A DNA stretch of 64,000 nt, taken from positions 4,278,001 through 4,342,000 of the forward strand of contig JAHBZQ010000001.1 of the NCBI GenBank assembly GCA_019635355.1, written 5' to 3'. Source of the stretch: Rhizobacter sp. GTDB lineage: Bacteria > Pseudomonadota > Gammaproteobacteria > Burkholderiales > Burkholderiaceae_C. This document shows, one piece after another, positions 43,277 through 52,181 of the stretch. The first letter of the stretch is position 1; each line of letters opens with the position of its first letter. The notes below the pieces were generated by a model. It had not been told where the DNA came from. It made no database searches and saw only the letters and a list, made by a program, of their open reading frames with translations. The position numbers were made by a program, and so were the translations under genes.

Positions 43277-44848
43277 TCAGGCCACGATGTGCGGCTTGGA
43301 CTCCGCGACATGCTTGTCGCGCAGCTCGCGCTTGAGCACCTTGCCGATCGCGCTGCGCGGCAGCTCGTCGATGAAGTGCACCGCCGAGACCCGCTGCGTC
43401 TTGCCGACCTGCTGGGCAAACCAGTCCTGCAAGGCCTGCTCGGTGATGGGCTCGCCTGGCTTCTTCACGACGTAGGCCACCGGCGTCTCGCCCCAGGCTT
43501 CGGACGGCACGCCCACCACCGCCACGTCGGCCACGGCGGCATGCTGGCGCATCACGGCTTCGAGGTCGCTCGGGTAGATGTTGAAGCCGCCGCTGATGAT
43601 CATGTCCTTCTTGCGGTCCATGAGCGTCAGGAAGCCGTCTTCGTCGAAGCGGCCCACGTCGCCGGTGCGGATGAAGCGTTCGCCTTCGAGGCTGTACCAC
43701 TCGGCGTCGCGCGTCTTGCCGGGCTGCTGGTGGTAGCCGCTCATCATCGAGACGCTCTTGCCCACCACCTCGCCCATCTCGCCTTGCGGCACCACCTTGC
43801 CGTGCTCGTCGATGAGGCGGATGTCGTGGCCCTCGGCGGGCTTGCCCACGGTGTGCAGCTTGTTCGGGTAGGCGTGGGCTTCGAGGATGCAGGTGCCGCC
43901 GCCTTCGGTCATGCCGTAGAACTCGACCAGGCCACCCGGCCAGCGCTTGAGGATGTCGGCCTTGAGCGCGGCGCCGAACGGCGCGCTGGTGCAGAACTTG
44001 AACTTGAAGCTCTTCAGGTCGAACGAGTCGAACTCGGGCACGGCCATGATGCGCGAGTACTGCACCGGCACGAGCATGGTGTGGGTCACGCGGTGCTTCT
44101 GCGCGAGCTCGAGGTAGCCCTTGGCGTCGAACTTCGGCATCAGCACCACGGTGCCGCCCCAGGCGATGGTGGGGAAGAAGACGACCAGCGTGGTGTTGGA
44201 ATACAGCGGCGTGGCCAGGATGGTGGTGCCGCCCGGGCCGTACTGGTAGGCATCGCCGCCGCGGCGCACGTGCGCCCAGCGCATCTTGTGCGGCTGCACG
44301 ATGCCCTTGGGCGTGCCGGTGGTGCCTGAGGAATAGATGATGTTGAAGGCCCAGTCGGGCTTGGGCTTCACCTCTTTGAAGGTGGTGCCGGCGGGGGCGA
44401 CCCAGTCCTTGAGCTGCTGGCCGACCGGCGAGCCGTCGAGCGAGACGCGCGGGATGTTCAGGGCCTCGGCGGCCTTCACCGCTTCACCCGTGGCTTCTTC
44501 GGTGAAGAGGATCTTCGCGTCGGCGTCGGTCAGCATGCCTTGCAGCTGCTCGGGTGTGGACCCGGGGGCGAGCGGGGCCACCACCACGCCGGCGCGCAGC
44601 GCGCCGAGGAAGATGGCTGCGTAGTGCACCGACGAGTAGGCGCAGATCGCAATCGCCTGCTGCGGCTTGATGCCGTCACGCTTCAGCGCAGCGGCCACGC
44701 GGTCCATCATCGCGTCGAGCTGGGCGTAGGTGACGCTCGCGGTCTTGTCGACGAGGGCGAGGTGGTTCGGGTCGCGCTTGGCGTGCGCGCGCACCTGGTC
44801 GGCGATGACGCCGAAGTCTTTTTCGAAGGGGGCAGCGATCGGGTTCAT
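43277..44848 (-). CDS. AMP-binding acyl/aryl-CoA ligase
   Basis: Adenylate-forming ligase of 523 residues: P-loop IIYSSGTTGTPKGIV, FYGMTEGGGTCIL, hinge LMDRKKDMIISGGFNIYPSD and the terminal lysine in LPRSAIGKVLKREL. It lies between the cyclase gene (52 bases upstream, containing a dispersed repeat) and the PPOX protein (2 bases downstream). It probably activates an acid released by the cyclase or esterase of the same operon. Confidence 0.92.
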   Translation of the reverse strand: MNPIAAPFEKDFGVIADQVRAHAKRDPNHLALVDKTASVTYAQLDAMMDRVAAALKRDGIKPQQAIAICAYSSVHYAAIFLGALRAGVVVAPLAPGSTPEQLQGMLTDADAKILFTEEATGEAVKAAEALNIPRVSLDGSPVGQQLKDWVAPAGTTFKEVKPKPDWAFNIIYSSGTTGTPKGIVQPHKMRWAHVRRGGDAYQYGPGGTTILATPLYSNTTLVVFFPTIAWGGTVVLMPKFDAKGYLELAQKHRVTHTMLVPVQYSRIMAVPEFDSFDLKSFKFKFCTSAPFGAALKADILKRWPGGLVEFYGMTEGGGTCILEAHAYPNKLHTVGKPAEGHDIRLIDEHGKVVPQGEMGEVVGKSVSMMSGYHQQPGKTRDAEWYSLEGERFIRTGDVGRFDEDGFLTLMDRKKDMIISGGFNIYPSDLEAVMRQHAAVADVAVVGVPSEAWGETPVAYVVKKPGEPITEQALQDWFAQQVGKTQRVSAVHFIDELPRSAIGKVLKRELRDKHVAESKPHIVA

Positions 44849-44863
44849 GATGATTTGCGAAAA

Positions 44864-44892
44864 GGCCCGTCGACAAGCTCAGGGCGAACGGG
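44864..44892. repeat. Short dispersed repeat copy
   Basis: Between the cyclase and ligase genes lies a segment containing GTCGACAAGCTCAGGGCGAA. From memory, this GAGCTTGTCGA-centred sequence is a common interspersed intergenic repeat of Burkholderiales and related bacteria. GGCCCGT/ACGGG-like ends allow partial pairing. I see no second copy in this window. Confidence 0.6.
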
Positions 44893-44900
44893 AGTGGGGG

Positions 44901-45953
44901 CTAAACGGTGGCGACGGCGGTGACGGGAGACCCCACCGCGCCGGGCAGGCGCAGCGGTGGCGCCGTGAGCAGGAAACGCGATCGATTGTGGGCGCGCAGC
45001 CAGCCGGCGAGGTCCGTGAGGAACCACAGTTCGCCCAGCGGCACGCCCAGCTTGAAGAGGCAGTGCTCGTGCAGCGGCAGCGCGGCGCGCTCGGCGTCGC
45101 CTTCGGTGTCGCGTGCGGGGTAGGCCTCGACGGCGTAGTTGTCGGCGATGAGCGCGGCCACGCCGCTGTCGGTCACCCACTGCAGCAGCTTCTCGTCGCG
45201 GCCGTCGAGCGTGGCGCACGCGTTGTTGAGCACCTTCATGTCGGGCTCTTTGTTCATCGAGAGGATGACGTCGGCGAAGCCGGTGTAGAAGAGCAACATG
45301 TCGCCCTTCTCCACCGTCACCTGGTCGGCCTCCATGATGCGCATCAGCTGGTCGTAGCCCACGCGCTCGCGGGTGTTGCCGATGTGGGCGTGCAGGTTGA
45401 CGAGTACGCCGCGGCCCTGGATGGCCTTGACGGCGAAGTTCTCGACGCCGAGCTTCAGCGCATACGAATTGCCTTCGCCGCAGCCGCAGGCGGCGAGCTT
45501 GAGGTCACCCGGGCCGAGCACGTCTTCATGCGCGCGAAAGCCGTTGTAGTAGACCTTCTCCGGCTCGCCGTCGCCGTCGGTGTCGAACCACGAGCCCACG
45601 TGCGCGAAGGTGTCCCACTGCGTGGAGTACTGCAGCGTGATGAGCACCTGGTCGTCGCACACCACGTCGGTGTTGCGCTTGTCGAAGCGTCGCAGCGGCA
45701 TGTTCATGAACGGGTCGCCGCTCAGGTCGGTGGGGCGCAGGTCGGGCGGCTTGCGGCGCGGGTTGAGCTTGGCGCCGCCGGGGTAGTCGAGCGGGAGCGA
45801 GAGGCCGAAGGAGAGGCCCTCCTTCACTTCGGCCACGCCTTGCTTCACCTTCTCGGGCGTGAGCAGGTTCAAGCGGCCCAACTGGTCGTCGGGCCCGAAG
45901 TCGCCCCAGGTCGAACCTTCGGGGCGTTTTTTCCAGCGAGGAGAGGTGCTCAT
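44901..45953 (-). CDS. Cyclase-family metal-dependent hydrolase
   Basis: A 350-residue protein of the cyclase/kynurenine-formamidase-like family (PF04199 type). The N-terminal half has the family's WGDFGPDDQLGRLNLLTPEK. The metal-site region is around QYSTQWDTFAHVGSWFD, with GRGVLVNLHAH and GDMLLFYTGFADV further on. Members hydrolyse cyclic amides or lactones or N-formyl compounds. The ATG at 45953 overlaps the binding-protein stop codon (ATGA), so the start at 45971 is less likely. A lactone- or amide-opening role fits its position before a CoA ligase. Confidence 0.88.
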   Translation of the reverse strand: MSTSPRWKKRPEGSTWGDFGPDDQLGRLNLLTPEKVKQGVAEVKEGLSFGLSLPLDYPGGAKLNPRRKPPDLRPTDLSGDPFMNMPLRRFDKRNTDVVCDDQVLITLQYSTQWDTFAHVGSWFDTDGDGEPEKVYYNGFRAHEDVLGPGDLKLAACGCGEGNSYALKLGVENFAVKAIQGRGVLVNLHAHIGNTRERVGYDQLMRIMEADQVTVEKGDMLLFYTGFADVILSMNKEPDMKVLNNACATLDGRDEKLLQWVTDSGVAALIADNYAVEAYPARDTEGDAERAALPLHEHCLFKLGVPLGELWFLTDLAGWLRAHNRSRFLLTAPPLRLPGAVGSPVTAVATV

Positions 45954-47158
45954 TTTTTGACGAGAGGGCAAGCGCTCGACGCGAGCGGCGTGAAGGCCTG
46001 GTCGGCCGGCACCGTGCCCTTGAGCGCGTAGTAGTCCCAGGGGTACTTCGACTCGGCCTGCTTCTTCACCTGGAACAGGTACATGTCGTGCACCATGCGG
46101 CCGTCTTCGCGGATGCGGCCGTTCTTGGCGAACATGTCGTTGATGGGCGTGGCCTTCATCTTCGCCATCACCGGCTCGGTGGCATCGGTGCCCGCGGCCT
46201 TCACCGCGTTGAGGTAGTGCAGCGTGGCCGAGTAGGCGCCGGCCTGGGCCATGTTGGGCATCTTCTTGGTCTTCTCGAAGAAGCGCTTGGCCCAGGCGCG
46301 GGTCTCGGGGTTCAGGTCCCAGTACCAGCCGGCGCTGAGCATCATCCCTTGCGTCGCGGCGAGGCCGAGGCTGTGCACGTCGTTGATGAACATCAGCAGG
46401 CCGGCGAGCGACTGCTTGCCCGAGGCGGTGAGGCCGAACTCCTTGGCCGCCTTGATCGCATTGATGGTGTCGCCGCCCGCATTCGCGAGGCCGATGATCT
46501 TGGCGCCCGAGCCCTGGGCCTTCAGCATGTACGACGAGAAGTCGGCCGCGCTCAGGGGGTGGCGCACCGAGCCCAGCACCTTGCCGCCGCCGGCCCTCAC
46601 CACGTCGGACGTGTCTTTCTCCAGCACCGAGCCGAAGGCGTAGTCGGCGACGAGGAAGAACCAGGTGTCGCCCCCGTTTTGCACCACCGCCTTGCCGGTC
46701 ACGTTGGCGAGTGCATAGGTGTCGTAGGTGTAGTGGATGGTGACGGGCGTGCAGGCTTCATTCGTCAGGCGCGAGGCGCCGGGCGAGGTGAAGACAGCGA
46801 TCTTGTTCTTCTCTTTTGCGACGGTGGCAACCGCCAGCGCCGGCGCACTCGCGGCCACGTCGAGCACCGCGTCGAGTTTCTCGGTGTCGTACCACTCGCG
46901 TGCCTTGCTGGCGGCGATGTCGGCCTTGTTCTGGTGGTCGGCGGCCAGCACTTCGATGGGCTTGCCCAGCACCTTGCCGCCGAAGTCGTCGACGGCCATC
47001 TTCACCGCGGTCACGAGGTTGGGGCCGGTGATGTCGGAGTAGAGGCCCGACATGTCGAGGATCAGGCCGATCTTCACCTTGTCGTCCGAGATGCCCTGGG
47101 CCTGGGCGAGGGACGACACGGCCAGCGCACAGCCGAGGGCGAGGGTCTTCAGCTTCAT
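45950..47158 (-). CDS. Branched-chain-amino-acid-type ABC binding protein
   Basis: Periplasmic binding protein of 402 residues (LivJ/LivK type, type I fold). Signal peptide LALGCALAVSSLAQAQG; mature KVKIGLILDMSGLYSDITG, then the receptor-like VLAADHQNKADIAASKAREW. Two cysteines (NEACTPV and SSACPLVKK) could pair. No permease or ATPase of the Liv class lies in the window, so it is an orphan that must use a complex encoded elsewhere. Relatives of this type bind aromatic acids, amides or short acids; its place inside a catabolic operon suggests it collects that operon's substrate. Confidence 0.92.
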   Translation of the reverse strand: MKLKTLALGCALAVSSLAQAQGISDDKVKIGLILDMSGLYSDITGPNLVTAVKMAVDDFGGKVLGKPIEVLAADHQNKADIAASKAREWYDTEKLDAVLDVAASAPALAVATVAKEKNKIAVFTSPGASRLTNEACTPVTIHYTYDTYALANVTGKAVVQNGGDTWFFLVADYAFGSVLEKDTSDVVRAGGGKVLGSVRHPLSAADFSSYMLKAQGSGAKIIGLANAGGDTINAIKAAKEFGLTASGKQSLAGLLMFINDVHSLGLAATQGMMLSAGWYWDLNPETRAWAKRFFEKTKKMPNMAQAGAYSATLHYLNAVKAAGTDATEPVMAKMKATPINDMFAKNGRIREDGRMVHDMYLFQVKKQAESKYPWDYYALKGTVPADQAFTPLASSACPLVKK

Positions 47159-47191
47159 TCGGTTGTCTCCGTTGTTGTGGTGAGAAGGAAA

Positions 47192-48499
47192 TCAGAACGC
47201 GCCGTACACCATGTTGCGGAACACCTCGCGGTAGTACGTGCGCTGGCCGGGCGCCTGCATCATCCAGATGGCGATGAGCTTTTCCTGCGGGTCGATCCAG
47301 AAGGCCGTGCCGCCCAGGCCGCCCCAGTTGGACTCGCCCACGCTGCTGGCGCTGGCCGATTCACCCGGCGCCACGCGCACCGCGAAGCCCAGGCCGAAGC
47401 CGTAGCCCGGGCCAGGCAGGTAGCCGGTGTTGACACCGGGCACGCGGCTCGCGCGGATCACCTCGTCACCGAGGTGGTCGCTCATCATCGAGGCCACCGT
47501 CTTGGGCGAGAGGAGGCGCACGCCGTCGAGCTCGCCGCCGTTCAACATCATCCGGCAGAAGCGCAGGTAGTCGGCCGCGGTCGACACCATGCCGCCACCG
47601 CCTGACTCGTAGACCGGCGGCTTGGTGATGTCGATGAGGTTGACGGGTTGCTTGCTGTCGGGGTCGAGCTTGAAAGGCTCGGCGATGCGCGCGTGCTGGT
47701 CGGCCGGCACCGAGAAGCCGCTGTCCTTCATGCCGAGCGGCCCGAGGATGCGCTGCTGCAGGTACGCGCCCAGCGTCTGGCCTGACACCCGCTCGATGAG
47801 CGCGCCCAGCACGTCGGTGGAGCGGCTGTATTCCCACACCGTGCCCGGCACCGAGGCGAGCGGCAGGGTGCCGATGCGCTTGGAGAACTCGGTGTTGCTG
47901 AGGTTCACGCCTTCGACGCCGGCCTTCAGGTACTCGCTCTTGATGAGCGACTTGCCGAACACGCCGTAGGTCAGGCCCGAGGTGTGGCGCAGCAGGTCGT
48001 GCACGGTGGGCTGGCGTGGCGAGGGCACGAGTTCGAGCGTGGCGTTGCCGCTCGCGTCTTTCTTCTCGATGCCGAGCTTCTGGCCGGCGAACTCGGGCAG
48101 GTAGCGCGAGACGGGCGCACTCAGCTGCACCTTGCCGTCTTCCACCAGCATCATCACGCCCACCGACACGATGGGCTTGCTCATCGAGTAGATGCGGAAG
48201 ATCGTGTCGCTCGTCATGGGCGACGACCCCGAGGGCGCTTGTGGGTTTCGCACGCCGATGGCCTTGTCGTGCACCACCTTGCCGTCGCGGTAGAGCACGA
48301 TCACGGCGCCCGGCAGGCGGCCGGCGGCGGCGTCGCGGGTGACGAGGTCATCGAGCTTGCGCAGTGCCGCGGCGTTCATCGTGCCCGGCGTCTTGCCGGT
48401 GTCGCCTGCGCCGGGCGTGGCGCAGCCGGCCAGCAGCACGGCACTCGCGGCGAGGGTGGCCAGGAGGGTGCGTCGCAAGGTCGAGTGGGGGATCGTCAT
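47192..48499 (-). CDS. Class C beta-lactamase-fold serine hydrolase lipoprotein
   Basis: Esterase/peptidase of the penicillin-binding-protein-like fold, 435 residues. The N terminus has a lipobox, ASAVLLAGC, so the mature protein is probably anchored to a membrane in the periplasm. The active-site SxxK is SMSK in FRIYSMSKPIVSVG, and the Tyr-Ser pair is in VWEYSRSTDVLG. Close family members are EstB-type esterases rather than true beta-lactamases. It lies between the binding protein and the dehydrogenase in one operon, and may release an acid or alcohol from an ester outside the cytoplasm. Confidence 0.9.
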   Translation of the reverse strand: MTIPHSTLRRTLLATLAASAVLLAGCATPGAGDTGKTPGTMNAAALRKLDDLVTRDAAAGRLPGAVIVLYRDGKVVHDKAIGVRNPQAPSGSSPMTSDTIFRIYSMSKPIVSVGVMMLVEDGKVQLSAPVSRYLPEFAGQKLGIEKKDASGNATLELVPSPRQPTVHDLLRHTSGLTYGVFGKSLIKSEYLKAGVEGVNLSNTEFSKRIGTLPLASVPGTVWEYSRSTDVLGALIERVSGQTLGAYLQQRILGPLGMKDSGFSVPADQHARIAEPFKLDPDSKQPVNLIDITKPPVYESGGGGMVSTAADYLRFCRMMLNGGELDGVRLLSPKTVASMMSDHLGDEVIRASRVPGVNTGYLPGPGYGFGLGFAVRVAPGESASASSVGESNWGGLGGTAFWIDPQEKLIAIWMMQAPGQRTYYREVFRNMVYGAF

Positions 48500-48532
48500 C
48501 GGCGTTGTCTCCTGTTGTTGTGGGGGTGAGCG

Positions 48533-49459
48533 TCAGTAGCCGCGTTGTCGGTCGACGGCCAGGGGCTGGGGCAGCCCGTCGCGGGCACGCCGCAGCGCAT
48601 CGACGCACTGCTGGGCCACGGTGTCGAACGAGGCCTGCGCCGCGATGTGTGGCGTGGCCACCACCTGCGGGTGCGACCAGACCCAGTTGTCGGGCGGGGG
48701 TGGCTCGCGTTCGAAGACGTCGAGCGCCGCGCCGGCGAGGTAGCCGCCGTCGAGCAGGGCACGCAGGTCGGGCTCGACGACCTGCTCGCCACGGCCGATG
48801 TTCACGAAGAAGGCGCCGCGCGGCAGCTGCGCGAGCGTGTGGTGGTTGAGCAGGCCGCGGGTCTCGTCGGTGAGCGGCAGCGCGCAGACGAGGATGTCGG
48901 CCTGCGAGAGGAACTCGGGCAGCTCGTCGAGGCCGGCGAAGGTGGCCACACCGGGCACCTCGCGCGGCGTGCGGCTCCAGCCCCCGACCGGGTAGCCCAG
49001 CGGCAGGAAGGCCCGTGCGATGGCCTGGCCCACGGCGCCCAGGCCCATCACCCCGACGCGGCAGCGCACCGCGGTGCGCACCGGGTGGCGCTTCCATTCG
49101 GCGCGGGTCTGCTGGTCGGCGTAGAGCTTCAAGTCACGCGTGAACTGCAGCGTGGTCGCGACCACGTACTGCGCGATCTCCACGCCCTGCATCGGGTCGA
49201 CCACGCGGGTCACGGGCACGTGCTCGGGCAGGTCGTCGACCAGCAGCTTCTCGGCGCCGGCGCCGGTGGAGCACAGCACGCGCAGGTGGGGGTATTGCGG
49301 CAGGATGCCCGGCCGCATGCGCCAGGCAAGGATGGCTTCCACCGCTTCGGGCGGTGGGTTGTCTTGTTCGGTCCAGACCGGGATGCCCCCGGAGGCTTGG
49401 CGCAGAGCGGCGGCGAACGGTGCCGACGGGAGGGGGTTCGACAGCACCAGGATGGCCAT
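48533..49459 (-). CDS. D-2-hydroxyacid dehydrogenase (GhrA-like)
   Basis: NAD(P)H-dependent 2-hydroxyacid dehydrogenase/glyoxylate-hydroxypyruvate reductase type, 308 residues. Nucleotide loop GLGAVGQAIARAFL, then GWSRTPRE, where the Arg suggests NADPH. The substrate-binding Arg-Glu-His set is consistent with VNIGRGEQVVEPDL, ALDVFEREPPP and ATPHIAAQ. It precedes the serine hydrolase and follows the aldolase gene by 34 bases. It likely interconverts a 2-keto acid and 2-hydroxy acid in the pathway. Confidence 0.9.
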   Translation of the reverse strand: MAILVLSNPLPSAPFAAALRQASGGIPVWTEQDNPPPEAVEAILAWRMRPGILPQYPHLRVLCSTGAGAEKLLVDDLPEHVPVTRVVDPMQGVEIAQYVVATTLQFTRDLKLYADQQTRAEWKRHPVRTAVRCRVGVMGLGAVGQAIARAFLPLGYPVGGWSRTPREVPGVATFAGLDELPEFLSQADILVCALPLTDETRGLLNHHTLAQLPRGAFFVNIGRGEQVVEPDLRALLDGGYLAGAALDVFEREPPPPDNWVWSHPQVVATPHIAAQASFDTVAQQCVDALRRARDGLPQPLAVDRQRGY

Positions 49460-49493
49460 GGACTCTTTCTGCTCCTTTTACGCGTCGCCTTCT

Positions 49494-50264
49494 TTATGCG
49501 TCATAACCCGGGTTGCGGCGATCGAGCCGGCGCAGGAGGCCCGGCCACACCAGGTTGGAGCCCTGGCCACGCGAGGCATCGCGCGCTTGCCGCATGTTGA
49601 GCTCGACCACGTCTTGCGGAATGTGCGTGAGCTCCGCGCCACCCGACTGCGCGAGGATCTGGATGCGGCAGGAGGTCTCGAGCGTGTACATCGCCTGGAA
49701 GGCCTCGGCCACCGAGCGGCCGCAGGTGAGCAGGCCGTGGTTGCGCAGGATCAGGCAGTTGTTCTTGCCGAGGTCGGCACACAGGCGCGGCTTCTCGTCG
49801 TCGCGCAGCGCGATGCCTTCGTAGTCGTGGTACGCGATCTGGTTCAGCGGCAGCGTCGACTGCTGCGAGAGCGGCAGCAAGCCGTGCTTCTGCGCCGACA
49901 CCGCCACGCCGTGCAGCGTGTGCGTGTGCAGCACGCAGTTGACCTCGGGGCGCGCCTCATGGATCGCACTGTGGATCACGAAGCCGGCCGGGTTGATGTC
50001 GAACTTCGAGGGGCTGACCTTCTCGCCGTGGTGATCGACCTTCACCAGGCTGGAGGCGGTGATCTCCTCGAAGAAGAGACCGTAGGGGTTGATCAGGAAG
50101 TTGTCGGGCTCGCCGGGCACGCGGGCCGAGATGTGGGTGAAGACGAGGTCGTCCCACCCGAACAAGGCCACCAGCCGGTAGGCGGCGGCCAGGTCCACCC
50201 GTGTCTGCCACTCTGCTTCGGAGACCTGGTTCTTGAGTGACGCAAATTCAAGCGGTGCATTCAT
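49494..50264 (-). CDS. Class II aldolase/adducin-family protein
   Basis: Zinc-dependent aldolase-fold protein of 256 residues, first gene of the operon. Metal ligands are visible in VLHTHTLHGVAVS (His-x-His) and a later His in ILRNHGLLTCG; the N-terminal LFGWDDLVFTHISARV and the FLINPYGLFFEEI anion-binding part are typical. Family reactions include aldol cleavage, epimerisation and decarboxylation. AGGAGA precedes the ATG, and a good promoter lies 30-60 bases upstream. Confidence 0.9.
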   Translation of the reverse strand: MNAPLEFASLKNQVSEAEWQTRVDLAAAYRLVALFGWDDLVFTHISARVPGEPDNFLINPYGLFFEEITASSLVKVDHHGEKVSPSKFDINPAGFVIHSAIHEARPEVNCVLHTHTLHGVAVSAQKHGLLPLSQQSTLPLNQIAYHDYEGIALRDDEKPRLCADLGKNNCLILRNHGLLTCGRSVAEAFQAMYTLETSCRIQILAQSGGAELTHIPQDVVELNMRQARDASRGQGSNLVWPGLLRRLDRRNPGYDA

Positions 50265-50293
50265 GTCGTGTCTCCTGTTGAGTGGAACCCAGT

Positions 50294-50322
50294 TTTATAG
50301 CGACAGAGACGGCGCTTGTCGA
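50294..50322 (-). promoter_or_regulatory. Sigma-70 promoter of the aldolase-to-esterase operon
   Basis: Minus strand TCGACA (50322-50317), a 17-base spacer and TATAAA (50299-50294), about 30 bases before the aldolase ATG. A near-consensus promoter. Confidence 0.65.
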
Positions 50323-50400
50323 AGTGGACGCTGGTGCGCTCGCATCGCTTGCTCCGTTCTGTCGCTTTTGTGATTGCGGCCTGGGTGATTGCCGTGTGGC

Positions 50401-51333
50401 TTAAAGCGCCTTCACCAGCTCGGGCACGGCGGTGAAGAGATCAGCCTCGAGACTGTAGTCAGCGACCGAGAAGATCGGCGCCTCGGGGTCTTTGTTGATG
50501 GCCACGATCACCTTGCTGTCCTTCATGCCGGCCAGGTGCTGGATGGCGCCCGAGATGCCGGCGGCGATGTACAGCTGCGGCGCCACGATCTTGCCGGTCT
50601 GGCCGACCTGCAGGTCGTTGGGGGCGTAGCCCGCATCCACCGCGGCGCGGCTGGCGCCGATGGCGGCACCCAGCTTGTCGGCCAGCGGCGTCATCACTTC
50701 GACGAACTTCTCGCTGGAGCCGAGCGCCCGGCCACCGGAGACGATGATCTTGGCGGCGGTCAGCTCGGGGCGGTCGTTCTTGGCGATCTCGCTGCCCTGG
50801 AAGCTGCTCTTGCCGGAGTCGGCGGCTGCAGCGGCGGTTTCGATGGCGGCGCTGCCACCGGTGGCGGCCGCGGCATCGAAGCCGGTGGTGCGCACGGTGA
50901 TGACCTTGACCTTGTCACCGCTCTGCACCGTGGCAATCGCGTTGCCGGCGTAGATCGGGCGCTCGAAGGTATCAGCGCTCACGACCTTGGTGATGTCGCT
51001 GATCTGGCCGACGTCGAGCTTGGCGGCCACGCGGGGAGCGATGTTCTTGCCGGCCGCGGTGGCGGGGAAGAGGATGTGGCTGTAGTTGCCGGCGATGGCC
51101 AGCACTTGGGCGGCGACGTTCTCGGCCAGGCCGTGGTCGAGCTGGGCGCCGTCGGCGTGGATCACCTTGGCGACGCCAGCGATGGCGGCAGCGGCCTTGG
51201 CGGCTTCACCAGCGGCGTTGCCGGCCACCAGCACGTGCACATCGCCACCAATGGCGGCAGCAGCGGTGACGGTGTTCAGGGTCGCGCCCTTGACGGACTT
51301 GTTGTCGTGTTCAGCAATGACGAGAGTGGTCAT
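50401..51333 (-). CDS. etfA: Electron transfer flavoprotein alpha subunit
   Basis: FAD-binding subunit of ETF, 310 residues, receiving electrons from acyl-CoA dehydrogenases and passing them to ETF-quinone oxidoreductase. The C-terminal signature is complete: GGRALGSSEKFVEVMTPLAD, ASRAAVDAGYAPNDLQVGQT, GKIVAPQLYIAAGISGAIQH and INKDPEAPIFSVADY. The N terminus has VIAEHDNKSVKGATLNTV. It follows etfB by 20 bases. As the common acceptor for the six acyl-CoA dehydrogenases in this window, it links their pathways to respiration. Confidence 0.97.
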   Translation of the reverse strand: MTTLVIAEHDNKSVKGATLNTVTAAAAIGGDVHVLVAGNAAGEAAKAAAAIAGVAKVIHADGAQLDHGLAENVAAQVLAIAGNYSHILFPATAAGKNIAPRVAAKLDVGQISDITKVVSADTFERPIYAGNAIATVQSGDKVKVITVRTTGFDAAAATGGSAAIETAAAAADSGKSSFQGSEIAKNDRPELTAAKIIVSGGRALGSSEKFVEVMTPLADKLGAAIGASRAAVDAGYAPNDLQVGQTGKIVAPQLYIAAGISGAIQHLAGMKDSKVIVAINKDPEAPIFSVADYSLEADLFTAVPELVKAL

Positions 51334-51353
51334 GTTCTTTTCTCCTGCTTCCC

Positions 51354-52103
51354 TTAGATGACCTTGGAGACGTTCTTGAGCTTGTCGACCAGCGTGGCGA
51401 CGTCGGGCACCTTGATGCCGGCGCTGCGCTTCGGGGGCTCGGCGACCTTCAGGGTCTTGATGCGCGGGGCGACGTCGACGCCGAGGGCGTCGGGCTTGAC
51501 GGTCTCCAGCGGCTTCTTCTTGGCCTTCATGATGTTGGGCAGCGTCACGTAACGCGGCTCGTTCAGGCGCAGGTCGGTGGTGACGACGGCGGGCAGCTTG
51601 AGCTTCAGGGTCTCGAGGCCGCCGTCGACTTCACGGGTCACGGTGGCGCTGTCAGCGGCGAGTTCGACCTTGCTGGCGAAGGTGGCTTGCGGCAGGTCGG
51701 CCAAGGCCGCCAGCATCTGGCCGGTCTGGTTGCAGTCGTCGTCGATGGCCTGCTTGCCGAGGATGACGAGGCCGGGCTGTTCCTTGTCGACCAGGGCCTT
51801 CAAGAGCTTCGCCACGGCCAGCGGCTGCAGCTCGGCATCGGTCTCGACCAGGATGCCGCGGTCGGCCCCGATGGCCATCGCGGTGCGCAGGGTCTCCTGG
51901 CACTGGGCCGGGCCGGCCGACACGGCGATCACTTCGGTGACCACGCCTTTTTCCTTCAGACGCACGGCTTCTTCCACCGCAATCTCGTCGAAGGGGTTCA
52001 TGCTCATCTTGACGTTGGCGATGTCCACACCGCTGCCGTCACTCTTCACACGCACCTTCACGTTGTAGTCCACCACTCGCTTGACGGCTACCAGCACTTT
52101 CAT
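51354..52103 (-). CDS. etfB: Electron transfer flavoprotein beta subunit
   Basis: ETF beta subunit of 249 residues, holding AMP and docking the dehydrogenase. Signature VKRVVDYNVKVRVKSDG at the start, NPFDEIAVEEAVRLKEKG, and the VILGKQAIDDDCNQTGQM AMP-binding stretch. The region LPNIMKAKKKPLE corresponds to the recognition loop that contacts acyl-CoA dehydrogenases. It starts after a strong terminator that closes the Bug-protein gene, so etfBA probably has its own promoter in the 78-base gap. Confidence 0.97.
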   Translation of the reverse strand: MKVLVAVKRVVDYNVKVRVKSDGSGVDIANVKMSMNPFDEIAVEEAVRLKEKGVVTEVIAVSAGPAQCQETLRTAMAIGADRGILVETDAELQPLAVAKLLKALVDKEQPGLVILGKQAIDDDCNQTGQMLAALADLPQATFASKVELAADSATVTREVDGGLETLKLKLPAVVTTDLRLNEPRYVTLPNIMKAKKKPLETVKPDALGVDVAPRIKTLKVAEPPKRSAGIKVPDVATLVDKLKNVSKVI

Positions 52104-52127
52104 GGGAAGTCTCTTTCTGGGTTAAAC

Positions 52128-52170
52128 AAAAACTGAGAGTCCACCCGGCGCGACCTCCCGCGCCGGGTGG
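52128..52170 (-). terminator. Terminator between the Bug-protein gene and etfB
   Basis: A perfect 12-base stem (52141-52152 with 52159-52170, arms CCACCCGGCGCG and CGCGCCGGGTGG, 6-base loop) follows the Bug-protein stop codon on the minus strand. Five Ts lie 9 bases beyond it (52132-52128). Confidence 0.7.
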
Positions 52171-52181
52171 GGTGTTGCGGC

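Noticed and set aside
47192..48499. Antibiotic-resistance beta-lactamase
   Set aside because: SxxK and YxS are present but the protein is a lipoprotein of the EstB-type esterase group within a catabolic operon; no resistance role is supported.
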